Shown here: positions 17,450-26,317 of the stretch, one piece after another
How the letters are laid out: every line of letters begins with the position of its first letter
How positions within the stretch are numbered: the stretch's first letter is position 1
NCBI GenBank assembly: GCA_016710285.1
Contig: JADJXR010000001.1
Coordinates: 744,001 to 808,000 of the forward strand
Length of the DNA: 64,000 nt
Direction: 5' to 3'
Source of the DNA: Chlorobiota bacterium
GTDB taxonomy: Bacteria; Bacteroidota; Ignavibacteria; OLB7
Notes under the pieces: generated by a model
What the model saw: the letters and a program-made list of their open reading frames with translations, nothing else
Database searches by the model: none
What the model was told of the DNA's origin: nothing
Made by a program: the position numbers and the translations under genes

Positions 17450-18346
17450 TTATCCCATAGTTTTCCGCTTGTTCAGGTATTCGGCCAACGCTTTGTCGAA
17501 CGGGGTGGCGGTGTCCATCAGCACGTAGTCAATGCCATGCTCGCGGCACTCACGTTTCAGATGCTCGGTGAAGTCGGTCATGGCCTGGGCGTAGGCAGCG
17601 CGGATTTGGTACGGCTGGGTCACCATCTCCTCCCCCGTTTCCATGTCGCGGAAGGTAGCATCGTTCCCAAAGTTGAAGGTCCGTTCCAGCGGGTCCAGCA
17701 GTTGCATCGCCACAACTTCGTTCCGCTTGTGGCGGAAGTGTTTCAGTGCGGAGATCACCTGGGCCGGTTCGTCAAAAAAATCGCTGATGACAATCACCAA
17801 CCCACGCCGCCGTATCCGCTCGGCCATCAGGTGAAGCGACCGTGCGGTCCCGGTTCCGCCGGCGGTGCGGGCGTTGGCAAGGGTGCGTAAAATTTCCTGC
17901 AAGTAGCTCCCGCGTGAGCTTGCCGGAAGGTAGTTCCGAAGCTCCGTATCGTACACCCCCACCCCCGCAGCATCGCGTTGGCGAATCATCAGCAGCGCAA
18001 GCGCGGCGGCAAGGGAGGTGGCGTAGCTGAACTTTGTGGGATTTCCTTCCGAGGCATACCCCATCGAGGCCGAAGCATCCACAACCACGTAGCCTTTCAG
18101 GTTCGTTTCTTCCTCATACTGCTTGATGTAGTAGCGGTCGGTGCGGCCATAGACTTTCCAATCAATCGCGCGGATTTCATCGCCGGGCATATACTGGCGA
18201 TGCTCGGCAAACTCCACCGAGAACCCATGATAGGGGCTGCGGTGCAACCCGGTGATGAAGCCCTCAACCACCAATCGCGCCCGCAACTCCAGGGATTCGA
18301 TTCGGGAAAGGACATCAGGGCGAAGGAATGAGCGAAGGTCCGGCAT
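17450..18346 (-). CDS. DUF58 domain protein
   Basis: A 298-residue DUF58 protein, the soluble kind usually paired with a MoxR ATPase and von Willebrand proteins. The conserved FAEHRQYMPGDEIRAIDWKVYGRTD (about 45-69) and the VWA-like metal site DASASMGY (about 89-96) are present, with a second acidic strand VIVISDFFDEP. No MoxR gene lies in the neighbourhood. The ATG at 18346 gives the usual PDLRSFLRPDVLSRIESLELRA-type N-terminus; the frame is open 25 codons upstream. It lies 75 nt downstream of ispD on the same strand. Confidence 0.88.
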   Translation of the reverse strand: MPDLRSFLRPDVLSRIESLELRARLVVEGFITGLHRSPYHGFSVEFAEHRQYMPGDEIRAIDWKVYGRTDRYYIKQYEEETNLKGYVVVDASASMGYASEGNPTKFSYATSLAAALALLMIRQRDAAGVGVYDTELRNYLPASSRGSYLQEILRTLANARTAGGTGTARSLHLMAERIRRRGLVIVISDFFDEPAQVISALKHFRHKRNEVVAMQLLDPLERTFNFGNDATFRDMETGEEMVTQPYQIRAAYAQAMTDFTEHLKRECREHGIDYVLMDTATPFDKALAEYLNKRKTMG

Positions 18347-18421
18347 GATGGATAGATGCTTGGATAGGTTGACGCGCCAAAATATCGAGAACGTGCGTCT
18401 TGCCGCACTCCATTGTTGCAA

Positions 18422-19189
18422 TCACCCGAAAGCCCCTTCCGCAAGAATCCCCTCGGCCTTCTTGACATCCTGGGCGTAGGTGATTTTCAGGTTCGTTAGC
18501 TCGCCATCAACGGTCTGGACCTGGTGGCCAAGCATCTCCACCAGCAAGGAATCATCGGTTCCAACAATGCCCTGCTGCTTGGCGTGGGAATACGCCGAAA
18601 GGAGAAGCTGGCGGCGGAACCCTTGCGGGGTTTGGGCGGTGCGGAGTTCGCCGCGAGGAATGGTGGCCACGATTGCCCCGCAGCTGTCCACCCGTTTCAC
18701 TGTTTCGGGGATGGGGAGCACCGGAATTGCGGCCCCGTGCGCAGCGGCAGCGGCGGCCACCCGCTGGATCAGCCCGGGCGAAACGCACGGGCGCGCAGCG
18801 TCGTGAACAAGGATAAGATCGGGCACTGTCCGCAGCCCTTGCAAGGCGTTGGCGATGGAGTCCTGGCGCTGATCCCCGCCGGCAACGTACGTCAGGTTTG
18901 CAATCCCAGCCCCGCATTCTTCCGCCACCGCTTGCCACGCCGGATTGACCGCCACAACAACCTCAACACACCCCTCCAACCGGCTGAACGCACGGATGCT
19001 ATGCCACAACACCGGCTTCCCCAGAAGCGGCAGATATTGCTTCGGGGTTTCCCCCCCAACGCGGGAACCGCTGCCAGCGGCTGGCAAAATCACAGCGAAC
19101 GAAAGGGAGAGGGACGGCAAGAGATGCGTGTGATAAGAATGATGGTGGGGAAAAACAAGAAGGCTACCGATGCTCAGCCAACCATACAC
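18422..19189 (-). CDS. ispD: 2-C-methyl-D-erythritol 4-phosphate cytidylyltransferase
   Basis: Third enzyme of the MEP isoprenoid pathway; transfers CMP to methylerythritol phosphate. The nucleotide-binding loop AVILPAAGSGSRVGG...PKQYLPL, VHDAARPCVSP, the catalytic Arg/Lys regions and TDDSLLVE are all clear. The ATG at 19189 gives 255 residues with about 30 extra N-terminal residues (histidine-rich HHHSYHTH) compared with the family; a TTG at 19120 is a likely alternative start. Degenerate 15-nt repeats lie just upstream. No other MEP gene is in the window. Confidence 0.93.
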   Translation of the reverse strand: MYGWLSIGSLLVFPHHHSYHTHLLPSLSLSFAVILPAAGSGSRVGGETPKQYLPLLGKPVLWHSIRAFSRLEGCVEVVVAVNPAWQAVAEECGAGIANLTYVAGGDQRQDSIANALQGLRTVPDLILVHDAARPCVSPGLIQRVAAAAAAHGAAIPVLPIPETVKRVDSCGAIVATIPRGELRTAQTPQGFRRQLLLSAYSHAKQQGIVGTDDSLLVEMLGHQVQTVDGELTNLKITYAQDVKKAEGILAEGAFG

Positions 19190-19212
19190 TTGAGCTGCGT
19201 GGCAAGCCCCAT

Positions 19213-19257
19213 TGCTTGCTTAATCAAGATTGCCTGAATCAAGGCTACTCAATCGTT
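19213..19257 (-). repeat. Three degenerate 15-nt repeats upstream of ispD
   Basis: On the minus strand the units read like TTGATTCAGGCAATC and TTGATTAAGCAAGCA, close to the motif repeated at 16791-16865. The third unit is offset by about one base. They occupy the ispD leader region. Confidence 0.55.
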
Positions 19258-19296
19258 GCAGCCAACCGGAGCACGGGGTCCGATTGGCTGGCGGAG

Positions 19297-19716
19297 TTAT
19301 CGGAACAGCTCTTTAATCATCCCCCACGAGCGGCGGACGCTGGAGACTTCTTGGGAGATGGTGACGGTGGAGGAGTAGGATTCGGTCCCAACGCCAACGG
19401 CTTTAACGCGGTAGCTCAGCGACTTGGCGGCATCGGGTTTCAGGAAGGCGGTGCGGTCGTTATACACGTAATTATTGCTGCCGCCGCGAGCGTCCACGCG
19501 GGCGATTTTGCGGTACTGGCTGGTTTCTTCGCTTTTCCGTTCGATGTCGAAGCTGTAGATGCCGGACTCGGTTCCGGTGCGCCATTCCACCACCACTTGC
19601 TCACTTTGCGCCGTGGCACGGACGTAGCTGAAGATTCCGGCACTCCACGCCAGCACCATGCCCGGCATCACAATCCCGACCATCAAGAACATCAAGGTTT
19701 TGGAGGCTGTTCGCAT
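19297..19716 (-). CDS. Small single-pass exported or membrane protein with an FnIII-like domain
   Basis: A 139-residue protein with one N-terminal hydrophobic segment (LMFLMVGIVMPGMVLAW) followed by a beta-rich domain: VVVEWRTGTESGIYSFDIERK, then ARVDARGGSNNYVYND and LSYRVKAVGV. This pattern resembles the FnIII-like module often found before sorting domains in exported FCB proteins. I cannot name a family. The start is uncertain (ATG at 19716, or 24 nt upstream). A well-formed promoter lies at 19763-19793. Confidence 0.6.
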   Translation of the reverse strand: MRTASKTLMFLMVGIVMPGMVLAWSAGIFSYVRATAQSEQVVVEWRTGTESGIYSFDIERKSEETSQYRKIARVDARGGSNNYVYNDRTAFLKPDAAKSLSYRVKAVGVGTESYSSTVTISQEVSSVRRSWGMIKELFR

Positions 19717-19762
19717 ACGGTTATTCGATGAGCAATCCATAAACAGTTCAGCGTGTTGGCCA

Positions 19763-19793
19763 CAAAGGTAGGCCATGTGAAGTTGCAATGCAA
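19763..19793 (-). promoter_or_regulatory. Putative promoter of the small membrane protein gene
   Basis: On the minus strand: TTG, 20 nt, TACCTTTG, a perfect -7 box of the TAnnTTTG type. Confidence 0.55.
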
Positions 19794-19844
19794 GGGGGGA
19801 ATTGCGGGAAGCGTGTTTCCGCGTTGCTTGCCGCCACGCACCGT

Positions 19845-21467
19845 TTACGCAACGGCAGGATACTCCACCTGTTGGGCTGGCACGCCCCCTTTGTTTTCCT
19901 GATGTTGCCGCAGCAGTTGTTGGTAGTAAGCCTTCGCGGTTTCATACTCCTGCCGCACAAGCTCCACAAGATCACTCCCCGTGGTTTTTGCTGCCAACCA
20001 AAGGCCAAAGCGGGTGACCTCCTGCATCGCAGATTCGTAGGGGTCCAGCCGCAGCATGGCAAGCTCCTTCTGGGTTTGCACAAAAATCGCTTGAAGCTCC
20101 TGCCCGTCCCGCATCCGCAGCAATCGGCGGAAGCAGGAAAGGGCAATGCGGTGGAACTGGGTTTGGTTTGGCTGGGCAGTGAAATAACGATACGCCGACC
20201 GCAGCAGATGCTCAATCAACTCAACATTTCCTAACTCATAGTGGATCATCAGGTTGAACAGCCGTGCGTTCTCCCACGCAAGCCGGCGAAGCTCCGGCGG
20301 TGGCGACATCAGCACGCGGTTATTGTACTCCAGGGCCTGGCGGTACTGGCCTGCCCCAAAGTAGGCCTCGGCTAACGCCAAGTGGCAGGCGTGGATTAGC
20401 TCATCCGACAAATGATCGCCGTAATCCCCAATCCCCCGATTGATCTGGGGGGCAAGCAGTGTTGCTTGGTGGAACTCCCCCATCCGGTTCAGCAACCGGA
20501 GCCGGTGCAGGCAGGTGGTAAGGAAAAGGTAGGTCCGAAGATGCACCCCCACTGGCCGCGTTTCGGCGCAGATCACCTCGGTGGCGTTCCGCATTTTTTC
20601 GATGGTTAGCTCCAGTCCCTCGGCATCGTGCAACATCCGCTGGCTGGCGGCAAGGTTATGAAGCACCATGATGTAGGACCCCGCCCGTTCGCGGCACCAC
20701 GCGGGGTTCCGCTCGAAGGTCTCCACTAATTGGGAAATCGCCCGGTGCGCCGCCATCAAATCTTGTTGGCCGATGGAGTAAAGGAAATCGCCCAACAGGC
20801 TCCAATGTTGGACGGTTAGGGAGTTCGGAGCCGCCTTGCTGGCTTCGGCAATCTGTTCCATCCAATGGCCTGCTTCGGCCTGTTGGGCTTGGGTTCGGGG
20901 CGCGTCATCGGGAAGCGCAAGCCGGATACGGAACAACGCCTCTTCGGCCATCAACGCGGCGCGCTGCTGGTCAATCGCGTCGTACAGCTCGGCAAAATTT
21001 TTCGTGACCCCCTCCCTGGTGCGGAGCATCCCATCGTCAACCTTCCCTTCCCAGTAAAGTGCCTCGATCAGCACCAGCTGCAAGCCATGTTCGCGTGCCA
21101 GCAGAAGGACCTTCTGCACCAATTTTGCGGATTGGGATGTTAGCCCTTTTTCAAACAGAATGGCGATGGATTTCAGCAGATCCTTTGCTTCGGCATTGGC
21201 GTTGTAGCTGGCGTAGCAAACGCGCAGGCTTTTTAGGATGAGATTGTACAGATATCCCTTCGCCACATTGAACTGCCGCACAAACCGCTCGGTTTGGAAC
21301 TGCTCCTTCAAGGCGTGCTCATCATATTCCTCCATCTGCTCGATAGCATCGAACAACCGCAGGTAGTTTTTCTCCCCTTTTTGCAGCGAAGCGGTCAGCC
21401 GGAAGTGCCGCTTCTCCCCTTTGGTCAGCGATTTAATCAGTTGGAAAAGGTCATCGGAAGGCTTCAT
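19845..21467 (-). CDS. Helical, TPR-like protein of unknown function (LIKSLTKGEKRHF family)
   Basis: A 540-residue cytoplasmic protein, almost entirely alpha-helical with TPR-like helix pairs. It opens with LFQLIKSLTKGEKRHFRL, an N-terminus I associate with uncharacterised Bacteroidota proteins (LIKSLTxxEKRYFK). No catalytic motif is visible. The ATG at 21467 starts directly at the conserved N-terminus. It lies between the small membrane protein and the CoA-binding protein genes, all on the minus strand, with gaps too long to call an operon. Confidence 0.7.
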   Translation of the reverse strand: MKPSDDLFQLIKSLTKGEKRHFRLTASLQKGEKNYLRLFDAIEQMEEYDEHALKEQFQTERFVRQFNVAKGYLYNLILKSLRVCYASYNANAEAKDLLKSIAILFEKGLTSQSAKLVQKVLLLAREHGLQLVLIEALYWEGKVDDGMLRTREGVTKNFAELYDAIDQQRAALMAEEALFRIRLALPDDAPRTQAQQAEAGHWMEQIAEASKAAPNSLTVQHWSLLGDFLYSIGQQDLMAAHRAISQLVETFERNPAWCRERAGSYIMVLHNLAASQRMLHDAEGLELTIEKMRNATEVICAETRPVGVHLRTYLFLTTCLHRLRLLNRMGEFHQATLLAPQINRGIGDYGDHLSDELIHACHLALAEAYFGAGQYRQALEYNNRVLMSPPPELRRLAWENARLFNLMIHYELGNVELIEHLLRSAYRYFTAQPNQTQFHRIALSCFRRLLRMRDGQELQAIFVQTQKELAMLRLDPYESAMQEVTRFGLWLAAKTTGSDLVELVRQEYETAKAYYQQLLRQHQENKGGVPAQQVEYPAVA

Positions 21468-21691
21468 GCAAGATTGGATACACGTGACGGGCGCAGCAAC
21501 AAAGACCTTCAGGAAGGGGAAGATGTTTCAGCGATGGTGGAAGAATGGCGCAGATTGCTGGTCGGGAGCGGTGGCTACAACGCGGGAAGAAACTTTTGTG
21601 GTGAAAGAAGCAGATGGAGACTTCCTGTTTCCTGCCAGCGCTGATTGTTATTCAAGGCTTGGGGGCGGGGCGGGGGGAACGATTCCCAATC

Positions 21692-22114
21692 TTAGTGGTT
21701 TCCCTTCTTGTTCCTGTCTTGCAGGCCGTACATTCGGTAGTCAACGGCGATGCAGCGGTCGCTTATCACTTCTATGCCGGCTTCTTCGGCGCGGCGTTCG
21801 GCTTCGGGGTTGACCACCCCCAGTTGAAACCAGATGGAGCTTGCGCCGGCGGCTATTGCGTCGTCCACCACGCGCATCAGGTAGCGGGGATTGCGGAAGA
21901 CGTTGACAATATCCACTTGCTCAGGAATGCTTTGAACGTCGGGGTAGCTGGGGATGCCAAGCGCGGATTCGATGGTGGGATTTACCGGGTAGATGGTGTA
22001 GCCTTGCAACTTCATGTAGGCGGCAATCCGATAGCTGTCGCGCCATGCTTGGTCGCTAAGACCAACCACAGCAATCACTCGCGATTGTTCCAAAATCTCT
22101 TTGGGTGTCCGCAT
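21692..22114 (-). CDS. CoA-binding domain protein (YccU-like)
   Basis: A 140-residue single Rossmann domain of the CoA_binding_2 type. The glycine-rich start VIAVVGLSDQAWRDSY, the YTIYPVNPTIESALGIPSYP strand and the WFQLGVVNPEAERRAEEAG segment match the family. Homologues bind CoA in crystals but their role is not established. The ATG at 22114 gives the normal length; a long upstream extension has no family features. The ribosome binding site is weak. Confidence 0.88.
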   Translation of the reverse strand: MRTPKEILEQSRVIAVVGLSDQAWRDSYRIAAYMKLQGYTIYPVNPTIESALGIPSYPDVQSIPEQVDIVNVFRNPRYLMRVVDDAIAAGASSIWFQLGVVNPEAERRAEEAGIEVISDRCIAVDYRMYGLQDRNKKGNH

Positions 22115-22354
22115 TGCCGAAGAAGAATGCCTGTAGGAAATCACACCTTCTGAACCCTCCGAATATACTCCCCCACCCTTGCGCAACTTTGCTGAATTGA
22201 TGCAACAAAACGTTGGAAGCCATAGCGATGCAACGCCGAACCGAAAGGAATGCGATCCGCCAAACTCCGGTCCGAAGCCGTTGCTGATTTTGTACTTTGA
22301 TGGCACGCTTGCAACCACTGAAATACCCAACAACAGCCTTGCAGAAATCAGATT

Positions 22355-22843
22355 ATGCTTACTTCAATCCATCTTGCCCCCCTTGCCAATCATCCTGAGG
22401 TCCTGCCGGAACTACGCCAATGGTTTGAATCGGAATGGCCAGAGTATTACGGCAAGGAAGGGCCGGGAAATGCCGAGGCCGATCTTATCGCCTTTTCCGG
22501 AATAGGGCGGCTGCCCGTTGGCATTGTGGCGTTCCACCACGGGGAACCTTGCGGCGTAGCTGCGCTGAAAGCCGAATCCATCTCTTCCCACCGCCACCTC
22601 TCCCCCTGGGCCGCCGCAGGATTGGTGAAAGCATCGAAGCGAGGAGAAGGGATTGGTGCGCGGTTGCTGCAACGGCTGGAAGAGGAAGCAGGACGATTAG
22701 GATTCACCCACCTGTACTGCGGCACAGCAACAGCCGAATCGTTGCTGCTGCGGAATGGTTGGACGTTGATTGAAAGGATCCAACATGAGGGAGAGCCGTT
22801 AGGGATTTATCAAAAACCGGTATCTCCTTTTCCCACAACATGA
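22355..22843 (+). CDS. GNAT-family N-acetyltransferase
   Basis: A 162-residue acetyl-CoA-dependent acetyltransferase. The core strand pair GIVAFHHGEPCGVAAL and the acetyl-CoA loop KRGEGIGARLLQRLEEEAGRLG (Q/RxxGxG/A motif) are clear, followed by THLYCGTATAESLLLRNGW. The substrate cannot be inferred. It is convergent with the beta-barrel gene, and the hairpin at 22889-22943 may end both transcripts. Confidence 0.85.
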   Translation: MLTSIHLAPLANHPEVLPELRQWFESEWPEYYGKEGPGNAEADLIAFSGIGRLPVGIVAFHHGEPCGVAALKAESISSHRHLSPWAAAGLVKASKRGEGIGARLLQRLEEEAGRLGFTHLYCGTATAESLLLRNGWTLIERIQHEGEPLGIYQKPVSPFPTT

Positions 22844-22888
22844 TCCGTTGTGCGTGCCGCTACCTATCGGGCGGGCAAGCTCCCTTCT

Positions 22889-22943
22889 AAAAAAAAGCAC
22901 CGCGCACAAGGAAGGGCCTTATCAACCTTGTGCGCAGTGCTTT
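22889..22943 (-). terminator. Strong Rho-independent terminator between convergent genes
   Basis: An 18-bp stem with one mismatch (outer AAAGCAC/GTGCTTT, inner GCGCACAAGG/CCTTGTGCGC) followed on the minus strand by eight T. It ends the beta-barrel gene and probably also works on the GNAT side, where the T-run is short. Confidence 0.85.
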
Positions 22944-23001
22944 GTTGTGCGGCAAAAAACCTTCAGCGGCTCCCTGCCGATTTTTTTCTTTCCCGTTCGG
23001 C

Positions 23002-24690
23002 TCAGTTGAAAATGTTGAACGAGCGGCTGTAGCTCAGCGTTGTGCTGAACTCCGTAAATCCAACGGAGCCGGGCATCGTGTTCCCGTTGTTCGTCACGTT
23101 GACGCTCATGGTGAGGTTGTCCTCCTTCGTCAGTTGGTAGGTGCTGCCGATGTTCAGGCCGATGGTGCTGCTTGCCCCCTCAACGCCGGCCACCGATGAG
23201 ATGGAGTAACTCAGCGTCCCGTTCAGGCTCAGTTTGTCGTCCTCTAGCAGGGTCATTGCGCCGTTGGCCGAGGCACTGATGGTGTTGGTGGAGGCAAGCC
23301 CGGCTTCGGTGTTGGCATACACCAGCGATCCCCCCACATTGGTTTTGCTTTTCAGGAACGCCACGCTGTAGCTGGCAGCGGCGGTGATTGAGCGGTTATC
23401 GGTTAAGGCGCTGGTGAAGGCGTTCTGGTCGCTGTATTCCTGGTACGCTGTCGAAAGCGCGATCGTCTGGCTTAGCTCTTCGCTCTGCATTGTCACCCGC
23501 GGGGTCAGCGCCGCGCTTTGCATGATGTTCCGCGCGCGGATGCTGTCGCTGATGGGTGCGCGGCCCGCTTTCTGGTTGGTGGAGTAGTTGCTGTAGCTGG
23601 CATCAACCCCCCAATCCTTCTCGTTGAACCCGGCGTTGAAGGACCCGATCACCCGCTCGGTTTGCGCCAGCTTGTTCCCCAACACGTTATCGCTTTGCAA
23701 ACCGATCGAGCCGCTAAGCCGCAACGAGCTGTTCAGCAACGTAAGGCTTGGAGCAATGGTCCAGTTGGAAATGTCGGTGGTGAAGCTGTAGGCTCCAAGC
23801 GTTGCGTAATCTGGCTCAACATACTCGTATCCAACCCGCACGCCGTAGTTATCCCCGGTCCAGGAAGCCCCTATCCGCCCCGCCATCTTGAAAGAAGTGG
23901 AAACCCGCGGCTGGTAGATGCTGGCTAAAAAATCTGGGATGCTGCTGGCCGAATCTATCTGCACCGTGGCGGCGCGCAGGTTGCTGGTGTACAGGCTTGC
24001 GCCCCCTTCGGCTTCAATCGCAATGCTGTTGGTGATGCCAAACCGCATCGTTGCGCCAAGTGCCGAGTTCTCCGCCGCGGCATCCCCTTTCACCGGGGCC
24101 TTCCGCAAGGAGTTGGTGTCGTCGGCGGCGTGAAGGTAGCTGGCTTCAAAGAAGGTGCGCTCCCCGCCAAACCCCAACTTGAACGCGTAGCCGTTCCGCT
24201 GGTAGCTGGGGATCGTCCCCGTCGCAAGCGTATCCTCCTCAATCGCCTCCTTGAACCGCCCCACCATTGCCGCGCTCCGGACCGGACCGGCATTGAACTC
24301 CATCCCCGCCCCAAAAAATGTTGTCCCCGACATGGTGTACCGCGAAAAACTCATCGAGCGGTAGCCAAGATGCGTCCGCAGGGATTTGTAGCTGGGTGAG
24401 ATTCCGAACTGGTTGAACGGCTGGGTGTAGCTTTTGCTCTGGCTGGAAAAGATGAACGAGAAGGGGAGCTGAACCCCGTACAATGCCGGTGTCAGCGATC
24501 CGCCCAGGGTCCAGCTAACGGGGTCCTGGCGGCGTGGCGCGCCGCTGATGGTGCTGGCGGTCAGCTGCGCGTTCACCGAACCGCCCAGGGTGAACGGCTT
24601 CTGTTGGTCAATCGTTGAAAGTTCCTGGCCAAACGCTGCCGTTGCGGCAAGAAGTGTCCAGATCGAAAGGGAAAGTACCAAGCGGTTCAT
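23002..24690 (-). CDS. Putative outer-membrane beta-barrel protein
   Basis: A 562-residue protein with a signal peptide (LSIWTLLAATAAFGQE). The rest alternates hydrophobic and polar residues in many antiparallel strands (SIAIEAEGGASLYTS, VRVGYEYVEP, SLRLSGSIGLQSD) and ends in TTLSYSRSFNIFN with a terminal aromatic region, typical of outer-membrane barrels. I do not recognise the family. The ATG at 24690 has GGTGAG upstream and is preferred over one four codons earlier. It is followed by a strong terminator. Confidence 0.75.
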   Translation of the reverse strand: MNRLVLSLSIWTLLAATAAFGQELSTIDQQKPFTLGGSVNAQLTASTISGAPRRQDPVSWTLGGSLTPALYGVQLPFSFIFSSQSKSYTQPFNQFGISPSYKSLRTHLGYRSMSFSRYTMSGTTFFGAGMEFNAGPVRSAAMVGRFKEAIEEDTLATGTIPSYQRNGYAFKLGFGGERTFFEASYLHAADDTNSLRKAPVKGDAAAENSALGATMRFGITNSIAIEAEGGASLYTSNLRAATVQIDSASSIPDFLASIYQPRVSTSFKMAGRIGASWTGDNYGVRVGYEYVEPDYATLGAYSFTTDISNWTIAPSLTLLNSSLRLSGSIGLQSDNVLGNKLAQTERVIGSFNAGFNEKDWGVDASYSNYSTNQKAGRAPISDSIRARNIMQSAALTPRVTMQSEELSQTIALSTAYQEYSDQNAFTSALTDNRSITAAASYSVAFLKSKTNVGGSLVYANTEAGLASTNTISASANGAMTLLEDDKLSLNGTLSYSISSVAGVEGASSTIGLNIGSTYQLTKEDNLTMSVNVTNNGNTMPGSVGFTEFSTTLSYSRSFNIFN

Positions 24691-24878
24691 GTTGCTCACC
24701 ATTCAGTTTGAATTGCGGAGTTGCCCCTACGCCATTCAAAGTACTTGCCCGATGCCAAGATTTGTGGCCGATGATGCCAAGATTGAGGAATGGTGAAATT
24801 TTTTCTGCGGAAAGAACTCCATCACGTGCTGAAAACCACCCCTTTCTTCCAATCCATCACCTTCCCTTCCCTTTTTTT

Positions 24879-25526
24879 TCACACCCCGCACGACGGGCAG
24901 AACTCCGCCACCGGGCAGACCCCGCACTTCGGGCGGCGCGCAACGCAGACGGCGCGCCCATGCTCGGCAATCAGGTGGCTGAACCGCACCCATTGCTCGG
25001 CAGCAAGGACCTGCATCAACTGCCGTTCAATGATTTCTGGGTCCTCCGAATCCGCCAGCCGCAGCAGGTTGCCAATCCGTTTGACGTGGGTATCCACCAC
25101 CACGCCAGGGGTGTTGAAGCAGTGGCCCAACAGCACGTTCGCCGTTTTGCGCCCAACCCCGGGAAGCCGCAGCAATTCCTCCATCGTCCCGGGGACCTCC
25201 CCGCCGAACTGCTCGATCAACACGCCGCAAGCGTTGCGGATGGAGCGGGCTTTGTTGCGGTAAAACCCTGTGCTGAAAATGGCTTGCTCAATCGCTTCAA
25301 TCGGCGCGTCCAGGAATGCTTGCGGCGTGGGGAATTGCCGGAACAACCCGGGCGTAACCATGTTCACCCGCGCATCGGTGCATTGCGCCGAAAGAATGGT
25401 GGCGATTAACAGCTGGAACGGCGTCTGGAACTGCAACGCAATCTCGGAACCCGGGTACGCAGCCTCAAGGATTTGGACGATTGTGGCGGCACGTTCCCGT
25501 TTTTTCTGAAGCGATTCGGCAGGCAT
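24879..25526 (-). CDS. nth: Endonuclease III (DNA glycosylase/AP lyase)
   Basis: A 215-residue base-excision-repair enzyme that removes oxidised pyrimidines and nicks abasic sites. The helix-hairpin-helix LPGVGRKTANVLLG carries the catalytic Lys127, VDTHV holds Asp145, and the 4Fe-4S cluster cysteines are Cys194, 201, 204 and 210 (C-x6-C-x2-C-x5-C). Length and motifs are complete. It lies 48 nt downstream of the LOG-family gene on the same strand, a likely two-gene unit. Confidence 0.96.
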   Translation of the reverse strand: MPAESLQKKRERAATIVQILEAAYPGSEIALQFQTPFQLLIATILSAQCTDARVNMVTPGLFRQFPTPQAFLDAPIEAIEQAIFSTGFYRNKARSIRNACGVLIEQFGGEVPGTMEELLRLPGVGRKTANVLLGHCFNTPGVVVDTHVKRIGNLLRLADSEDPEIIERQLMQVLAAEQWVRFSHLIAEHGRAVCVARRPKCGVCPVAEFCPSCGV

Positions 25527-25574
25527 AGCATGTGGGTAGTTGGGCGCGCCACAACGGCACGCGGTGGCGCGTTT

Positions 25575-26153
25575 TTACGTTTGGTCGGAAGTCAGCCATT
25601 GGTCATGGATGGGGGAGCGGTAGGTGGACATCTGCTCCAGCATATCCCCAATTTCCTGGGCAACAATCAGCAAGGCGCGATGCTCACCACGCAGGAATCC
25701 TTCGGCAACGGCGGAGTCAAGGAATTGCAGGAATCCGTCGAAATATCCATCAACGTTCAGCAGTGCGCAAGGCTTGTGGTGGATTCCAATCTGCGCCCAC
25801 GTCAAGATTTCGCACAGCTCATCCAACGTCCCGAAACCGCCAGGCAAGGCAATGAACCCATCGGAAAGCTCGGCCATCAGTGACTTCCGCTGGTGCATGG
25901 TTTGGACAATCCGCAAATCGGTAATGGCCGTGTGGCCCAGTTCTTTTGCGAACAGCGCGTGCGGAATCACCCCCACAACTTCCCCTCCGCCGGCCAACGC
26001 CGCATCGGCCAGAACCCCCATCAACCCAACGTTTCCGCCGCCATACACCACGCCAATCCCCCGCCCAGCAAGCTGCTGGCCCAAGGTTCGCGCTGCGTCG
26101 GCATATCGAGGGTGGTGGCCGTGGCTGGAACCACAAAAAACACAAAGGCGCAT
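25575..26153 (-). CDS. LOG-family protein (TIGR00730 type, nucleoside-monophosphate phosphoribohydrolase)
   Basis: A 192-residue Rossmann protein. LOG enzymes hydrolyse the N-glycosidic bond of nucleoside 5'-monophosphates, known for cytokinin activation. Phosphate-binding VYGGGNVGLMG, MHQRKSLM and the active-site PGGFGTLDEL are all present. The ATG at 26153 begins at the conserved RLCVFCGSS strand; the frame is open 12 codons upstream. It is divergent from hrpB, and a second, longer LOG-like gene lies at 61049-61900. Its substrate in this organism is unknown. Confidence 0.92.
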   Translation of the reverse strand: MRLCVFCGSSHGHHPRYADAARTLGQQLAGRGIGVVYGGGNVGLMGVLADAALAGGGEVVGVIPHALFAKELGHTAITDLRIVQTMHQRKSLMAELSDGFIALPGGFGTLDELCEILTWAQIGIHHKPCALLNVDGYFDGFLQFLDSAVAEGFLRGEHRALLIVAQEIGDMLEQMSTYRSPIHDQWLTSDQT

Positions 26154-26317
26154 GGGCAGAATTGATTGAAGGTTTGCGGGCAACGTCACGGCCTGGCGGG
26201 AAGGCTTTGATCCCTGTTGCCCACCGCCACGCCGGGCGCGAATCTACCATCTAGCCAGAAACTGTCACGTTCTCCCTGCCGATCTTTGTGCTATTTGCTG
26301 GCCCATGTGAACAACCT